64,000 bases of DNA from positions 62,001 through 126,000 of the forward strand of contig JBEKBS010000010.1 of assembly GCA_050015275.1 (NCBI GenBank), written 5' to 3'. The position numbers and the translations under genes are program-made. Origin of the DNA: DATKJS01 sp050015275 (GTDB taxonomy: Bacteria > Acidobacteriota > Aminicenantia > Aminicenantales > Saccharicenantaceae). Positions within the stretch are counted from its first letter, which is position 1; each line of letters starts with the position of its first letter. Under the pieces are notes generated by a model. That model was not told the DNA's origin. It ran no database searches and saw only the letters and a program-made list of their open reading frames with translations. Shown piece after piece: positions 50,092-57,856 of the stretch.

Positions 50092-50120
50092 TTGTCTTGG
50101 CCGGGCCTCTGTGCTATAAT
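50092..50120 (+). promoter_or_regulatory. Promoter of the DUF2892 gene
   Basis: TTGTCT (50092-50097) and a perfect TATAAT (50115-50120) with a 17-base spacer; AAAGGAG follows before the ATG at 50139. Confidence 0.65.
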
Positions 50121-50138
50121 TCTGTAAAGGAGTCACAG

Positions 50139-50372
50139 ATGAAATGCAACATGAGTACTCTTGACCGGATCCTCCGCCTTATCGTCGTTGCGGCCATCGC
50201 GGTCTTCTTCTTTCTGGGGATGTTGACCGGCGTCGCCGGCATCGTCCTGGGGGTTCTGGCCGTGATTCTCTTCCTGACCAGCGTCGTGGGCGTTTGCCCG
50301 GTCTATTGGATTTTCTCGACAGGAACGAAGAAGGCCTGCGAGGTCGAACCGAAAGGTCCTGACACGGTTTAG
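50139..50372 (+). CDS. DUF2892 (YgaP-like) small inner-membrane protein
   Basis: A 77-residue membrane protein starting MKCNMSTLDRILRLIVVAAI, with a second helix (VAGIVLGVLAVILFLTSVVG) and the VCPVYWIF end that marks DUF2892. In other bacteria these proteins are often beside rhodanese, sulfur or metal genes; the role is unknown. AAAGGAG lies six bases before the ATG. A copper ATPase follows in the same direction after 133 bases, so co-transcription is possible. Confidence 0.85.
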   Translation: MKCNMSTLDRILRLIVVAAIAVFFFLGMLTGVAGIVLGVLAVILFLTSVVGVCPVYWIFSTGTKKACEVEPKGPDTV

Positions 50373-50505
50373 TTCTTCAATCGCCCCTCTGGGTGCGTAC
50401 CAACGCGGGCATCGCGCGGGTCAGGGGGGTCCATCCGGCTGATATCAGTTGGCCGCTCCGTTGCCCGGGGAGGGCTGGCTGAGGGCGGTTTCCAAAGGAG
50501 GGCGG

Positions 50506-52749
50506 ATGGCTAGAGACCCCGTCTGCGGGATGGGGGTCGGGGAGGATCGGGCCGAACTTCCCATCCTGGGGATGAGTTGCGCCGGCTGCGCCGTCAACGT
50601 CGAGCGCGGACTCCGGGACGTCCCCGGCGTCCGAGAGGCGAACGTCAACTTCGCCACGGCCCGGGCGACCGTCCTTTTCGACCCAACGCTCGTCGACACG
50701 AAAACCCTTATCAACGTCGTCAGGGAAGCCGGGTACGACGTTGCTGCGAGCGTCGATGCGGTGAAGCTCCTCAAGGAAAAAGAGGACACAACCGTCCGGA
50801 GCAAGGTCATTGCGGGAAGTGTCCTGGCGGCTCTGATCTTTCTGGGCAGCATGAGGCACTGGTTCCCCTGGACGCCGGCCTTCCTCAAGAGTTTCTTCGT
50901 CCTCTGGGCCCTGGCGACGCCCGTCCAGTTCATCATGGGCGCTCAGTTCTACCGCGGCGCCTGGGTTGCCTTCCGTCACCGGGCCGCCGATATGAACACC
51001 CTCATCGCTGTCGGCACGTCCGCCGCTTATCTCACCAGCGCGGCGGCGACCCTTTTCCCGTCGCTTTTCCGCACGGCCGGACTCGCCCCGGATGTCTACT
51101 TCGACACGTCGGCGGTCATCATCGTCCTCATCCTCTTCGGCCGGATGCTCGAGGCCCGGGCCAAGGGCCGGACCTCGGAGGCCATCGGGAGGCTCATGCG
51201 GCTCCAGCCCAAGACGGCCCGCGTCCTGAGGGACGGCGCGGAGCAGGATGTCCCGATCGATGAGGTCCAGGTCGGCGACTCCGTCATCGTCCGCCCCGGA
51301 GAGAAGATCCCCGTGGACGGGACCGTCCTCGAAGGCCGGTCGGCCGTCGACGAATCGATGATCACCGGGGAGAGCCTGCCGGTGGACAAGGGGCCGGGAG
51401 CGGCGGTCATCGGGGCCACCATCAACAAGCTGGGAAGCTTCACCTTCCGGGCCGCGAAGGTCGGCAAGGACACGGCCCTGGCCCAGATCATCAGGCTCGT
51501 GGATGATGCCCAGGGGGCCAAGGCCCCGATCCAGCGGCTCGCGGACCGGATCGCCGGCTATTTCGTCCCGGTCGTCATCTCCATCTCCATCGTCACCTTC
51601 GTCATCTGGTACGATTTCGGGCCGCCGCCCCGCCTGACCTTCGCCCTCCTGAATTTCGTGGCCGTCATGATCATTGCCTGCCCTTGCGCCCTGGGTCTGG
51701 CAACCCCGACGGCCGTCATGGTCGGGACGGGGAAGGGCGCGGAGAGGGGAATCCTCATCAAGAGCGGCGAAAGCCTGGAAACGGCCCACAAGGTCGACAC
51801 CGTCGTCTTCGACAAGACCGGGACCCTGACCAACGGCGAGCCGTTGGTCACCGACGTCATCCCCGCCGCTGGGTACGGTCCCGATGAGGTCCTAGCCCTG
51901 GCTGGGGGCGCCGAGAGAATGTCGGAGCATCCTCTGGGCCAAGCCATTTTTCTCAGGGCTCGGGAATCGGGCGTCTCCCTCGAAGCGCCGTCCGAATTCC
52001 GGGCGCTGGAAGGCCTGGGCGTCGAAGCCCAGGTTGCCGGGCGGAAGATCGTGGTCGGAAGCCTCAAGCTCGCCCGCCAGGCGGGGGCCGATCCCGATAG
52101 CCTCGTGTTGCGGGCGGAGGAACTGGCGCTCGAGGGAAAGACGAGCGCCTTCGTCATCGTTGACGGGAAGCCTGCCGGACTCCTGGCTGTCGCCGACACT
52201 CTCAAGAACAGCTCGGCGGCCGCCATTGGCAAGCTCAGGAACATGGGCCTTGACGTCGTCATGCTCACGGGAGACGGCTGCGGGGCGGCCCAGGCGATAG
52301 CCCGGAAAGCCGGCATCGACGTTGTCATCCCGGAGGTCCTCCCGGGCGAGAAGGCGAGCGTCATCAGGAAGCTCCAGTCCGAGGGCCGGAAGGTGGCCAT
52401 GGTGGGCGACGGGATCAACGACGCGCCGGCCCTGGCCCAGGCCGATCTCGGGATCGCCATCGGCACGGGGACCGACGTGGCCATGGAATCCTCCGACATC
52501 ACTTTGATCTCGGGCGATATCGCGGGCGTCCCCGCGGCCATCGAGCTCAGCCGCCGGACGATCCGGACCATCCGGCAGAACCTCTTCTGGGCCTTCTTCT
52601 ACAACGTCGTCGGGATCCCTGTCGCGGCCGGGGCCCTGTACCCCGTCCTCGGTGTCCTCCTCGATCCCATGATCGCTTCGGCGGCCATGGCCTTCAGCTC
52701 GGTTTCGGTCGTTTCCAATTCACTGCGCCTCAGGCGCGCCAGGATCTGA
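50506..52749 (+). CDS. copA: Copper-exporting P-type ATPase (P1B-1)
   Basis: Inner-membrane Cu(+)-transporting ATPase. The 747-residue protein begins with a short YHS-like piece (RDPVCGMGV), then one heavy-metal domain with C25 and C28 (GMSCAGC). It carries TGES, the membrane metal site CPC (IACPCALGLATP), the phosphorylation motif DKTGTLT and GDGINDAPALAQAD. CPC plus the C-terminal membrane residues (FYNVVGIP and MAFSSVSVVSNSLR) fit the copper subgroup. The ATG at 50506 has AAAGGAGG upstream; an earlier ATG at 50449 lacks one. A very small membrane peptide gene follows. Confidence 0.94.
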   Translation: MARDPVCGMGVGEDRAELPILGMSCAGCAVNVERGLRDVPGVREANVNFATARATVLFDPTLVDTKTLINVVREAGYDVAASVDAVKLLKEKEDTTVRSKVIAGSVLAALIFLGSMRHWFPWTPAFLKSFFVLWALATPVQFIMGAQFYRGAWVAFRHRAADMNTLIAVGTSAAYLTSAAATLFPSLFRTAGLAPDVYFDTSAVIIVLILFGRMLEARAKGRTSEAIGRLMRLQPKTARVLRDGAEQDVPIDEVQVGDSVIVRPGEKIPVDGTVLEGRSAVDESMITGESLPVDKGPGAAVIGATINKLGSFTFRAAKVGKDTALAQIIRLVDDAQGAKAPIQRLADRIAGYFVPVVISISIVTFVIWYDFGPPPRLTFALLNFVAVMIIACPCALGLATPTAVMVGTGKGAERGILIKSGESLETAHKVDTVVFDKTGTLTNGEPLVTDVIPAAGYGPDEVLALAGGAERMSEHPLGQAIFLRARESGVSLEAPSEFRALEGLGVEAQVAGRKIVVGSLKLARQAGADPDSLVLRAEELALEGKTSAFVIVDGKPAGLLAVADTLKNSSAAAIGKLRNMGLDVVMLTGDGCGAAQAIARKAGIDVVIPEVLPGEKASVIRKLQSEGRKVAMVGDGINDAPALAQADLGIAIGTGTDVAMESSDITLISGDIAGVPAAIELSRRTIRTIRQNLFWAFFYNVVGIPVAAGALYPVLGVLLDPMIASAAMAFSSVSVVSNSLRLRRARI

Positions 52750-52763
52750 GCGGGCGGAATGTC

Positions 52764-52865
52764 ATGGCGCAGAGGATCATCGTCACCGCGGCCGGACTCC
52801 TCCTCCTCGTGGGAGTCAACTGGTATTTTCTTATCTCCGGCCGGAAGAAGGCGGGCCGCCGCTGA
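52764..52865 (+). CDS. Small membrane peptide downstream of copA
   Basis: A 33-residue frame starting MAQRIIVTAAGLLLLVGVN, with one membrane helix and a basic tail (GRKKAGRR). It begins 14 bases after copA. Size, place and shape recall the tiny helix proteins next to copper ATPases (for example CcoS), but no homology is claimed. A GAGCGGGCGGA stretch is the only possible ribosome-binding site. It ends directly against the convergent gene. Confidence 0.5.
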   Translation: MAQRIIVTAAGLLLLVGVNWYFLISGRKKAGRR

Positions 52866-53720
52866 TCAGAACTTGAACCGGAGCGACAGGCCCAGCCTGA
52901 GATAGGACGGGTCGACCCTGATCGTGCCCAGGCTGAGGGCGCTCTCGATCGGCTCGACGGGGTCGGTCAGGCCCTGGTTCGGTGAGACATGCATCCTGAA
53001 GTCCGTCCTGGAGCTCAGGAAATAGCGGACGTCCAGGCCGACGATGATGGTCCGCATCACGGTGTAGGCCAGCTCGCCCCCCAGGTTGATCCCGAAGGTC
53101 GTCTTGGGCCCGAAATCGTAAACCAGCTGGTAGGTCTTGATATAGAGGGTGTCAACATCGGCGTTCTGCTCGAGCCGGAAGCTCCAGAAGCCCATCGGCG
53201 TGGCCTCGCCCTTGAGATAGAAGACGGTCGCGCCGCCCGAGAGGTTGAAGGCCAGGTCCATGGACAGAGGAAAGCGGACGAGACCGTTCAGACTGTAGGT
53301 CGTCTCGATGAAGTCACCCTTCGAGTCGGGCCAGGCGTCCTGCCGGGCGTAGGTGCGGGCGCCTGTCGTCGTGTAGTTCAGATTCACGTCATAATCCGAA
53401 TTGGTCCCTCCGAGGCTCGGCCGGAAATAGTCCACCAGGACCTGGACCCCGGCGGTCTCGCCGACGAAAACGTTGAGGAACCCCGACATGCCTGAGCCGA
53501 TATTCCCCCTCAAGTGGACCGTCTGCGACGCCGAGCTGCTGACATAGTTGGCGACGGGAGTCATCGGCGGGGCGAACTGATTTACGTACGACGTGCTGAG
53601 TGCCGGGGCGACGAGCGACCAGCCGAAGCCCAGCTCGGCCTTGATATCGGCCCCCAGGGGTCCGGTCAAGGCCAGGGCCATCAAAAATATAGAAACCCCT
53701 AATGAGCGGAGATCTCGCAT
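52866..53720 (-). CDS. Outer-membrane beta-barrel protein
   Basis: The 284-residue product has a signal peptide (SLGVSIFLMALALTGPLGA), many amphipathic strands and a C-terminal LRLGLSLRFKF with terminal Phe, typical of outer-membrane barrels. No specific family could be assigned. AAGGAGG lies nine bases before the ATG at 53720. Its promoter sits immediately after the end of the phosphofructokinase gene. Confidence 0.75.
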   Translation of the reverse strand: MRDLRSLGVSIFLMALALTGPLGADIKAELGFGWSLVAPALSTSYVNQFAPPMTPVANYVSSSASQTVHLRGNIGSGMSGFLNVFVGETAGVQVLVDYFRPSLGGTNSDYDVNLNYTTTGARTYARQDAWPDSKGDFIETTYSLNGLVRFPLSMDLAFNLSGGATVFYLKGEATPMGFWSFRLEQNADVDTLYIKTYQLVYDFGPKTTFGINLGGELAYTVMRTIIVGLDVRYFLSSRTDFRMHVSPNQGLTDPVEPIESALSLGTIRVDPSYLRLGLSLRFKF

Positions 53721-53746
53721 GTGCGCCGCCTCCTTCCTCGGGGAGA

Positions 53747-53775
53747 AGGTTAGCACGGCCGCGGGGACCCGTCAA
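53747..53775 (-). promoter_or_regulatory. Promoter of the outer-membrane barrel gene
   Basis: On the minus strand TTGACG and TAACCT separated by 17 bases, starting one base past the end of the upstream pfk gene. Confidence 0.55.
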
Positions 53776-53776
53776 T

Positions 53777-54805
53777 CTATCCGAAGAAAACCTTGGCCGT
53801 GGCGTAGAGGTCTTCGTCGACGGTTTTGGTCTGGGCCAGGGCTTCGGCCAGGGGAACGGAGACGATCCTGTTCCCCTGGAGCGCGGCCATCCGTCCGAAT
53901 TCCTCTTTCTTGACCATGTCGATCGCCGCGATGCCGAGCCGTGTCGCGAGGACGCGGTCGAAAGCCGTCGGCGTGCCGCCGCGCTGGATGTGGCCGAGGA
54001 CCGTCACGCGAGTCTCGATCCCCGTCCGCTTCTCGATCTCCTTGGCGAGGACGTTGCCGATCCCGCCGAGACGGACATGGCCGAAGGCGTCCTTCTCTTC
54101 CGTCTGAGTGATCAGGGTGGCATCTTTGGGCTGGGCGCCCTCCGCGACGACGACAATGCTGAAGAGCTTGCCCCGTTCCCGGCGCTTGAGGATCTGGGAG
54201 CAGATCTCCGGCATGTCGAAGGGGAATTCGGGGATGAGGATGATGTCGGCCCCGCCGGCGAGGCCGCCCTCGACGGCGATCCAACCGGCGTGCCGGCCCA
54301 TGACCTCGACAACCATGACCCGGTGATGGGCCTCGGCCGTCGTATGGAGCCGGTCCAGGGCCTCCGTGACCACGGTGATGGCGGTGTCGAAACCGAACGT
54401 GTAATCCGTGCCGGCAAGGTCGTTGTCGATCGTTTTCGGGACGCCGACCAAGCGGAGCCCCCGCTCGTGGAGTTTGAGCCCGACTCCGAGCGTGTCCTCG
54501 CCGCCGACGACGATGACAGCGTCCATTTCGAACTTCTCGACCTGGGAAAAGATCTTCCCCACCCCGTCCTCGACCTTGAAGGGGTTTGTCCGGGAGGTGC
54601 CGAGGATGGTCCCGCCGCGGGGCAGGATGCCCGAGATGGCCCCCAGGTCCAGGGGAATGATCCTGCCCTCGATGAGCCCCTGCCAGCCGTTCTTGATGCC
54701 GAGAACGTCGTAGCCGTGGACGGTGATGCCCTTGCGGACGACGGCGCGGATGACGGCGTTGAGGCCGGGACAATCTCCGCCGCCGGTCAGGATTCCTACT
54801 CTCAT
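53777..54805 (-). CDS. 6-phosphofructokinase, PPi-type active site
   Basis: Phosphorylates fructose-6-phosphate. The 342-residue protein has GGDCPGLNAVIR, the catalytic PKTIDNDL, MVVEVMGRHAGWIA and GHIQRGGTPTAFDR. At the donor-site positions it has D104 (GGEDTLG) and K124 (VPKT), the pair found in pyrophosphate-dependent enzymes; ATP-dependent PfkA has Gly at both. It resembles the Amycolatopsis-type group III PPi enzyme. A reversible PPi-dependent reaction is therefore predicted. The ATG at 54805 follows GGAGGAG, and a palindrome (TTCTCC-A-GGAGAA, 54834-54846) lies in its leader. Confidence 0.9.
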   Translation of the reverse strand: MRVGILTGGGDCPGLNAVIRAVVRKGITVHGYDVLGIKNGWQGLIEGRIIPLDLGAISGILPRGGTILGTSRTNPFKVEDGVGKIFSQVEKFEMDAVIVVGGEDTLGVGLKLHERGLRLVGVPKTIDNDLAGTDYTFGFDTAITVVTEALDRLHTTAEAHHRVMVVEVMGRHAGWIAVEGGLAGGADIILIPEFPFDMPEICSQILKRRERGKLFSIVVVAEGAQPKDATLITQTEEKDAFGHVRLGGIGNVLAKEIEKRTGIETRVTVLGHIQRGGTPTAFDRVLATRLGIAAIDMVKKEEFGRMAALQGNRIVSVPLAEALAQTKTVDEDLYATAKVFFG

Positions 54806-54857
54806 GCCTTTCTCCTCCCGTGGGATGTGGCCGTTCTCCAGGAGAAAAACCGCGGGA

Positions 54858-54886
54858 ATTATACACTTCACGGGGGCCCGCATCAA
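54858..54886 (-). promoter_or_regulatory. Promoter of the phosphofructokinase gene
   Basis: On the minus strand TTGATG and a perfect TATAAT are separated by 17 bases, about 53 bases before the ATG. Confidence 0.65.
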
Positions 54887-54954
54887 GCGCCAATGGCAAG
54901 CCACGAAGCGGCTGCGAATGAACTGCACTTGTCCAGCCTTCCTCATCCCGGGGC

Positions 54955-54983
54955 TTGACCATCCCGGCGGAATACTTTATATC
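54955..54983 (+). promoter_or_regulatory. Promoter of folD
   Basis: TTGACC (54955-54960) and TATATC (54978-54983) with a 17-base spacer; divergent from the pfk promoter. Confidence 0.6.
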
Positions 54984-55053
54984 ATAAGAGTTCAGCCGAC
55001 CTCATGGGCCCGTGACCCGGCGGCGCTGGGCCAAGCCTCGAGTGGAGGGAAAG

Positions 55054-55944
55054 ATGCCAGCCAAGATCATCAGCGGCAAGGATGTCTCCTGCCAGATCCG
55101 TGAAGAGCTCAAGGGCCGGGCGGCCAGGCTAAAAGAAAGAGGGGTCATCCCGGGATTGGCGGTCGTCCTCGTCGGGGAAGATCCGGCCTCGGTCTCGTAT
55201 GTGACGGCCAAGGCCAAGGCCGCCGAAGAGATCGGCATCTTCGAGACGACGATCCGGATGCCCGCGACGACCTCCGAGGCGGAGATCCTGAAGGCAGTCG
55301 ATGAGTTGAACCGCGACGGCCGATACAACGGGTTCCTCGTTCAGGTCCCGCTCCCGAAGCACGTCAGTGCGGAAAGAGTCGTCAACCTCATTTCCCCGGA
55401 TAAGGACGTTGATGGGTGGCACCCCGTTAATGTTGGCAAGATGCTGCGCGGCGAGCCGTGCCCTCTTCCATGCACGCCCTACGGCGTCGTCCAGCTGCTC
55501 ATGCGGAGCGGCTACAGCCCGGAGGGAAAGCACGTCGTCATCTGCGGCCGGAGCAACATCGTCGGCAAGCCGTTGGCCGCGATGCTTATCCAAAAGAAAA
55601 AGGGTGCCAACGCGACGGTAACGGTCTGCCACACGGGAACCCCGAATATGGCCAAATACACACTCCAGGCTGATATCCTTGTCGCGGCCATGGGCGTGCC
55701 GCGCGTCATTAAGGCGGACATGGTCCCCCGCGGGTGCGTTGTCATTGATGTGGGAAACACCAGGATCGAGGATCCGACAGCGGCCAAGGGTTTCCGGTTC
55801 GTCGGCGACTGCGATTTCGAGCCGATCAAAGAGAAGGCCGAGGCCATCACCCCCGTCCCCGGCGGCGTCGGCCCGATGACTGTGACCATGTTGATGATGA
55901 ATACGATCGAGGCCGCGGAAAGGAAGGCCGGCCTTGTCCCCTAG
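55054..55944 (+). CDS. folD: Methylenetetrahydrofolate dehydrogenase/cyclohydrolase
   Basis: Bifunctional one-carbon enzyme: methylene-THF to methenyl-THF to formyl-THF. The 296-residue product has SYVTAKAKAAEEIGI (catalytic Lys region) and NGFLVQVPLPKHV. PDKDVDGWHPVNVG, GRSNIVGKPLAAMLI and PVPGGVGPMTVTMLM complete the diagnostic set. A 12-base GGAGGGAAAG stretch precedes the ATG at 55054. An AIR-synthase-like gene follows 15 bases later. Confidence 0.96.
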   Translation: MPAKIISGKDVSCQIREELKGRAARLKERGVIPGLAVVLVGEDPASVSYVTAKAKAAEEIGIFETTIRMPATTSEAEILKAVDELNRDGRYNGFLVQVPLPKHVSAERVVNLISPDKDVDGWHPVNVGKMLRGEPCPLPCTPYGVVQLLMRSGYSPEGKHVVICGRSNIVGKPLAAMLIQKKKGANATVTVCHTGTPNMAKYTLQADILVAAMGVPRVIKADMVPRGCVVIDVGNTRIEDPTAAKGFRFVGDCDFEPIKEKAEAITPVPGGVGPMTVTMLMMNTIEAAERKAGLVP

Positions 55945-55959
55945 GACTTTCGGAGCTTC

Positions 55960-56994
55960 ATGAAAATCGGGAAGATCGATGACGCCACGTTCCGCGCCCT
56001 CATCCTGGGGCGGCTCGGCAAGAAGGACCCGACGGTCGTCGTCCCTCCGATGGCCGGCGTCGACGCGGGCGTCGTCGACCTGGGCGGGGGGAAGGTCCTG
56101 GTGGTCGCCGAGGACCCGATCTTCACCATGCCCCGGCTTCCCCTCGAAACGTTCGGCTGGTTCACGGTCCATATCGGGGCGAGCGACGTGGCCGTCATGG
56201 GGGTCAAGCCCAGGTACATGACATATTCGCTCTTGCTGCCGCCCGAGACGGGAGCCGGGGATCTCACGGCCATCGTCGATTCCATCCACCAAGCGGCCCT
56301 CGGCCTCGGGATCGCCATCGTCGGGGGCCACACCGGATTTTACCCAGGGTTTGCCGCGCCGACCATCGGAGGGATCACGGTCTTCGCCGTGGCCCGCAAG
56401 GGCGAATACGTCACGCCCGCCGGAGCGAAACCCGGGGACGAAGTCATCCTGACGAAGGGGCCGGCCATCGAGACGGCCGGACTCCTGGCCGCCCTGCGGG
56501 AGGAGGAGCTCCTGGCGGCGCACCCGGCGGCATCGGTTGAGAAGGCCAAGGCGCTCTGTTTTGAAATGAGTGTCGTCTCGGACGCCCTGACGGCCAAGGC
56601 CGCGGGCGGGGTGACCGCCATGCACGACGCCACCGAAGGCGGAGTCATCGGCGGGCTCTTCGAGATCGCCGCGGCCAGCGGCGTCGGCATGGAGGTCGAT
56701 GAATCGCTGTTCGTCTACCCCGACGAGGTCCGGATGGTGTGCGAAACGTTCGGGATCGACCCCGTGCGGGCCATCGCCGAGGGCAGCCTTCTCATCACCG
56801 CCCGGCCCGGGGCTTCCGGCAGGATCATCGCCAGCTTGAAAAGAAAAAAGATCGCCGCATCGGTCATCGGGAGGGTCGACGCCGACCCCCGCCGGCGGAG
56901 GCTGAAACGGCGGGACGGCCGGGTCGTCCCCCTGGCCATCCCGGACCAGGACCCCTTCTGGCCCGCGTTTTTCAAGGGACTGGAAAACGCCTGA
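55960..56994 (+). CDS. AIR synthase-related (HypE/ThiL-like) protein
   Basis: ATP-binding protein of the PurM/HypE/ThiL/SelD superfamily, substrate unknown. The 344-residue protein has PPMAGVDAGVVD, the nucleotide-binding GASDVAVMGVKPRYM, GGHTGFYPG, MHDATEGGVIGGLFEIA and ITPR-like LITARPGASG. It resembles the HypE-like branch. It lacks the C-terminal PRxC tail that HypE uses to carry cyanide (it ends FFKGLENA), and no hyp genes are nearby. CGGAG precedes the ATG. A role with folD in one-carbon metabolism is only a guess. Confidence 0.8.
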   Translation: MKIGKIDDATFRALILGRLGKKDPTVVVPPMAGVDAGVVDLGGGKVLVVAEDPIFTMPRLPLETFGWFTVHIGASDVAVMGVKPRYMTYSLLLPPETGAGDLTAIVDSIHQAALGLGIAIVGGHTGFYPGFAAPTIGGITVFAVARKGEYVTPAGAKPGDEVILTKGPAIETAGLLAALREEELLAAHPAASVEKAKALCFEMSVVSDALTAKAAGGVTAMHDATEGGVIGGLFEIAAASGVGMEVDESLFVYPDEVRMVCETFGIDPVRAIAEGSLLITARPGASGRIIASLKRKKIAASVIGRVDADPRRRRLKRRDGRVVPLAIPDQDPFWPAFFKGLENA

Positions 56995-56998
56995 GCCC

Positions 56999-57032
56999 GG
57001 AAACGGTGGGCTCTGATAAAGAGGCCGTTTCC
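56999..57032. repeat. Inverted repeat between convergent genes
   Basis: GGAAACGG (56999-57006) pairs perfectly with CCGTTTCC (57025-57032) around an 18-base loop. An A-tract follows on the plus strand, so it is not a standard intrinsic terminator in either direction. Confidence 0.6.
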
Positions 57033-57088
57033 AAAAAATTCCCTTTCAGGGTTGGAGCGGAAGGAAGGGGGAGGCCCGGCCGGGAGGG

Positions 57089-57550
57089 TCAGCGGGTCCT
57101 GGCCTTGGCCTTATCCCGGGGCTTTTTCTTCTTTTTCTCGGCCATCTCGACAACGTCGCGGAGCGTGATGCCGTCAAAATAGTTCTTCAGCATCTCCGAG
57201 GCCCCCTTCCAGATATCGTAAGTCGCGCATGTCTCGATCCGGTCGCAGAAATCCGGATCCTCCATGCACTCGACCAGGCAGCAGCTTCCCTCGAGGGCGT
57301 AGAGGATCTCGCTGAGTTTGATCTCCCCGGGGTCACGGGCGAGCTTATAGCCGCCGCCGGCGCCCCGAGTGCTCTTGACCAAGCGGCTGATCTTAAGCGG
57401 GATAATGATCTGCTCGAGGTAGCGAATGGAGATCTCCTCGTCGGCCGAGACGTCCCTGAGGATGACCGGCCTGTTGCCGTTCCCGTAGTGCTGGGCCAGG
57501 TTGAGCATCAGGCGGGTCCCGTAACGTCCCTTTGTCGAGAGCCTGATCAT
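57089..57550 (-). CDS. Rrf2-family transcriptional regulator with Cys cluster
   Basis: Winged-helix regulator of the IscR/NsrR/CymR family. The 153-residue protein starts MIRLSTKGRYGTRLMLNLA, has ISIRYLEQII and VKSTRGAGGGYKLAR, then a cysteine-rich loop (GSCCLVECMEDPDFCDRIETC) and a basic tail. Four of the cysteines are spaced like IscR-type cluster ligands, so it may sense Fe-S status, NO or redox. AAGGAG precedes the ATG at 57550. It is divergent from iorA. Confidence 0.92.
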   Translation of the reverse strand: MIRLSTKGRYGTRLMLNLAQHYGNGNRPVILRDVSADEEISIRYLEQIIIPLKISRLVKSTRGAGGGYKLARDPGEIKLSEILYALEGSCCLVECMEDPDFCDRIETCATYDIWKGASEMLKNYFDGITLRDVVEMAEKKKKKPRDKAKARTR

Positions 57551-57598
57551 GGTGGACTCCTTGGGGCAAGATTGAAAATACCGTCCCCCGCCAATCCT

Positions 57599-57627
57599 AT
57601 CTTAGTCCTCGGCACCGGCGATTTCAA
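57599..57627 (-). promoter_or_regulatory. Promoter of the Rrf2 gene
   Basis: On the minus strand TTGAAA and TAAGAT are separated by 17 bases, with the AT-rich island directly upstream. Confidence 0.55.
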
Positions 57628-57745
57628 CATAAATGTATAGGAATTATCTATTTACTAGTCTCAGCGAGGCCGGGGACACGCCGTCCCCTTCATCTGAGGC
57701 CCGGGCCCCTTGCAGCCTCCGGACGGGGGGATGGGTTCCCTCGTC

Positions 57746-57774
57746 TTGACACTCCGCGTGGCGGATTGTATCCT
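57746..57774 (+). promoter_or_regulatory. Promoter of iorA-iorB-acyl-CoA synthetase
   Basis: A perfect TTGACA (57746-57751) and TATCCT (57769-57774) with a 17-base spacer; predicted leader about 76 bases. Confidence 0.7.
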
Positions 57775-57856
57775 AGTGCTTCAACCCATGTTCGATGCGC
57801 CCGCTCTCTCTCCACCGTCCGCGCCGTCCGGAATAATCTAGAAACGGGGGATCTCC

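Larger units (their letters stand above)
57551..57856. other. Divergent regulatory region between Rrf2 gene and iorA
   Basis: No gene. It holds the minus-strand Rrf2 promoter (57599-57627), an AT-rich island at 57629-57658 unlike its GC-rich surroundings (with TATAGG-AATTA-TCTA), and the iorA promoter (57746-57774). The island is a plausible operator or UP element for the Rrf2 promoter. Confidence 0.6.

Noticed and set aside
56999..57032. Intrinsic terminator between the AIR-synthase-like and Rrf2 genes
   Set aside because: The stem is perfect but the loop is 18 bases, and the following tract is A on the plus strand and not placed after the stem on the minus strand.
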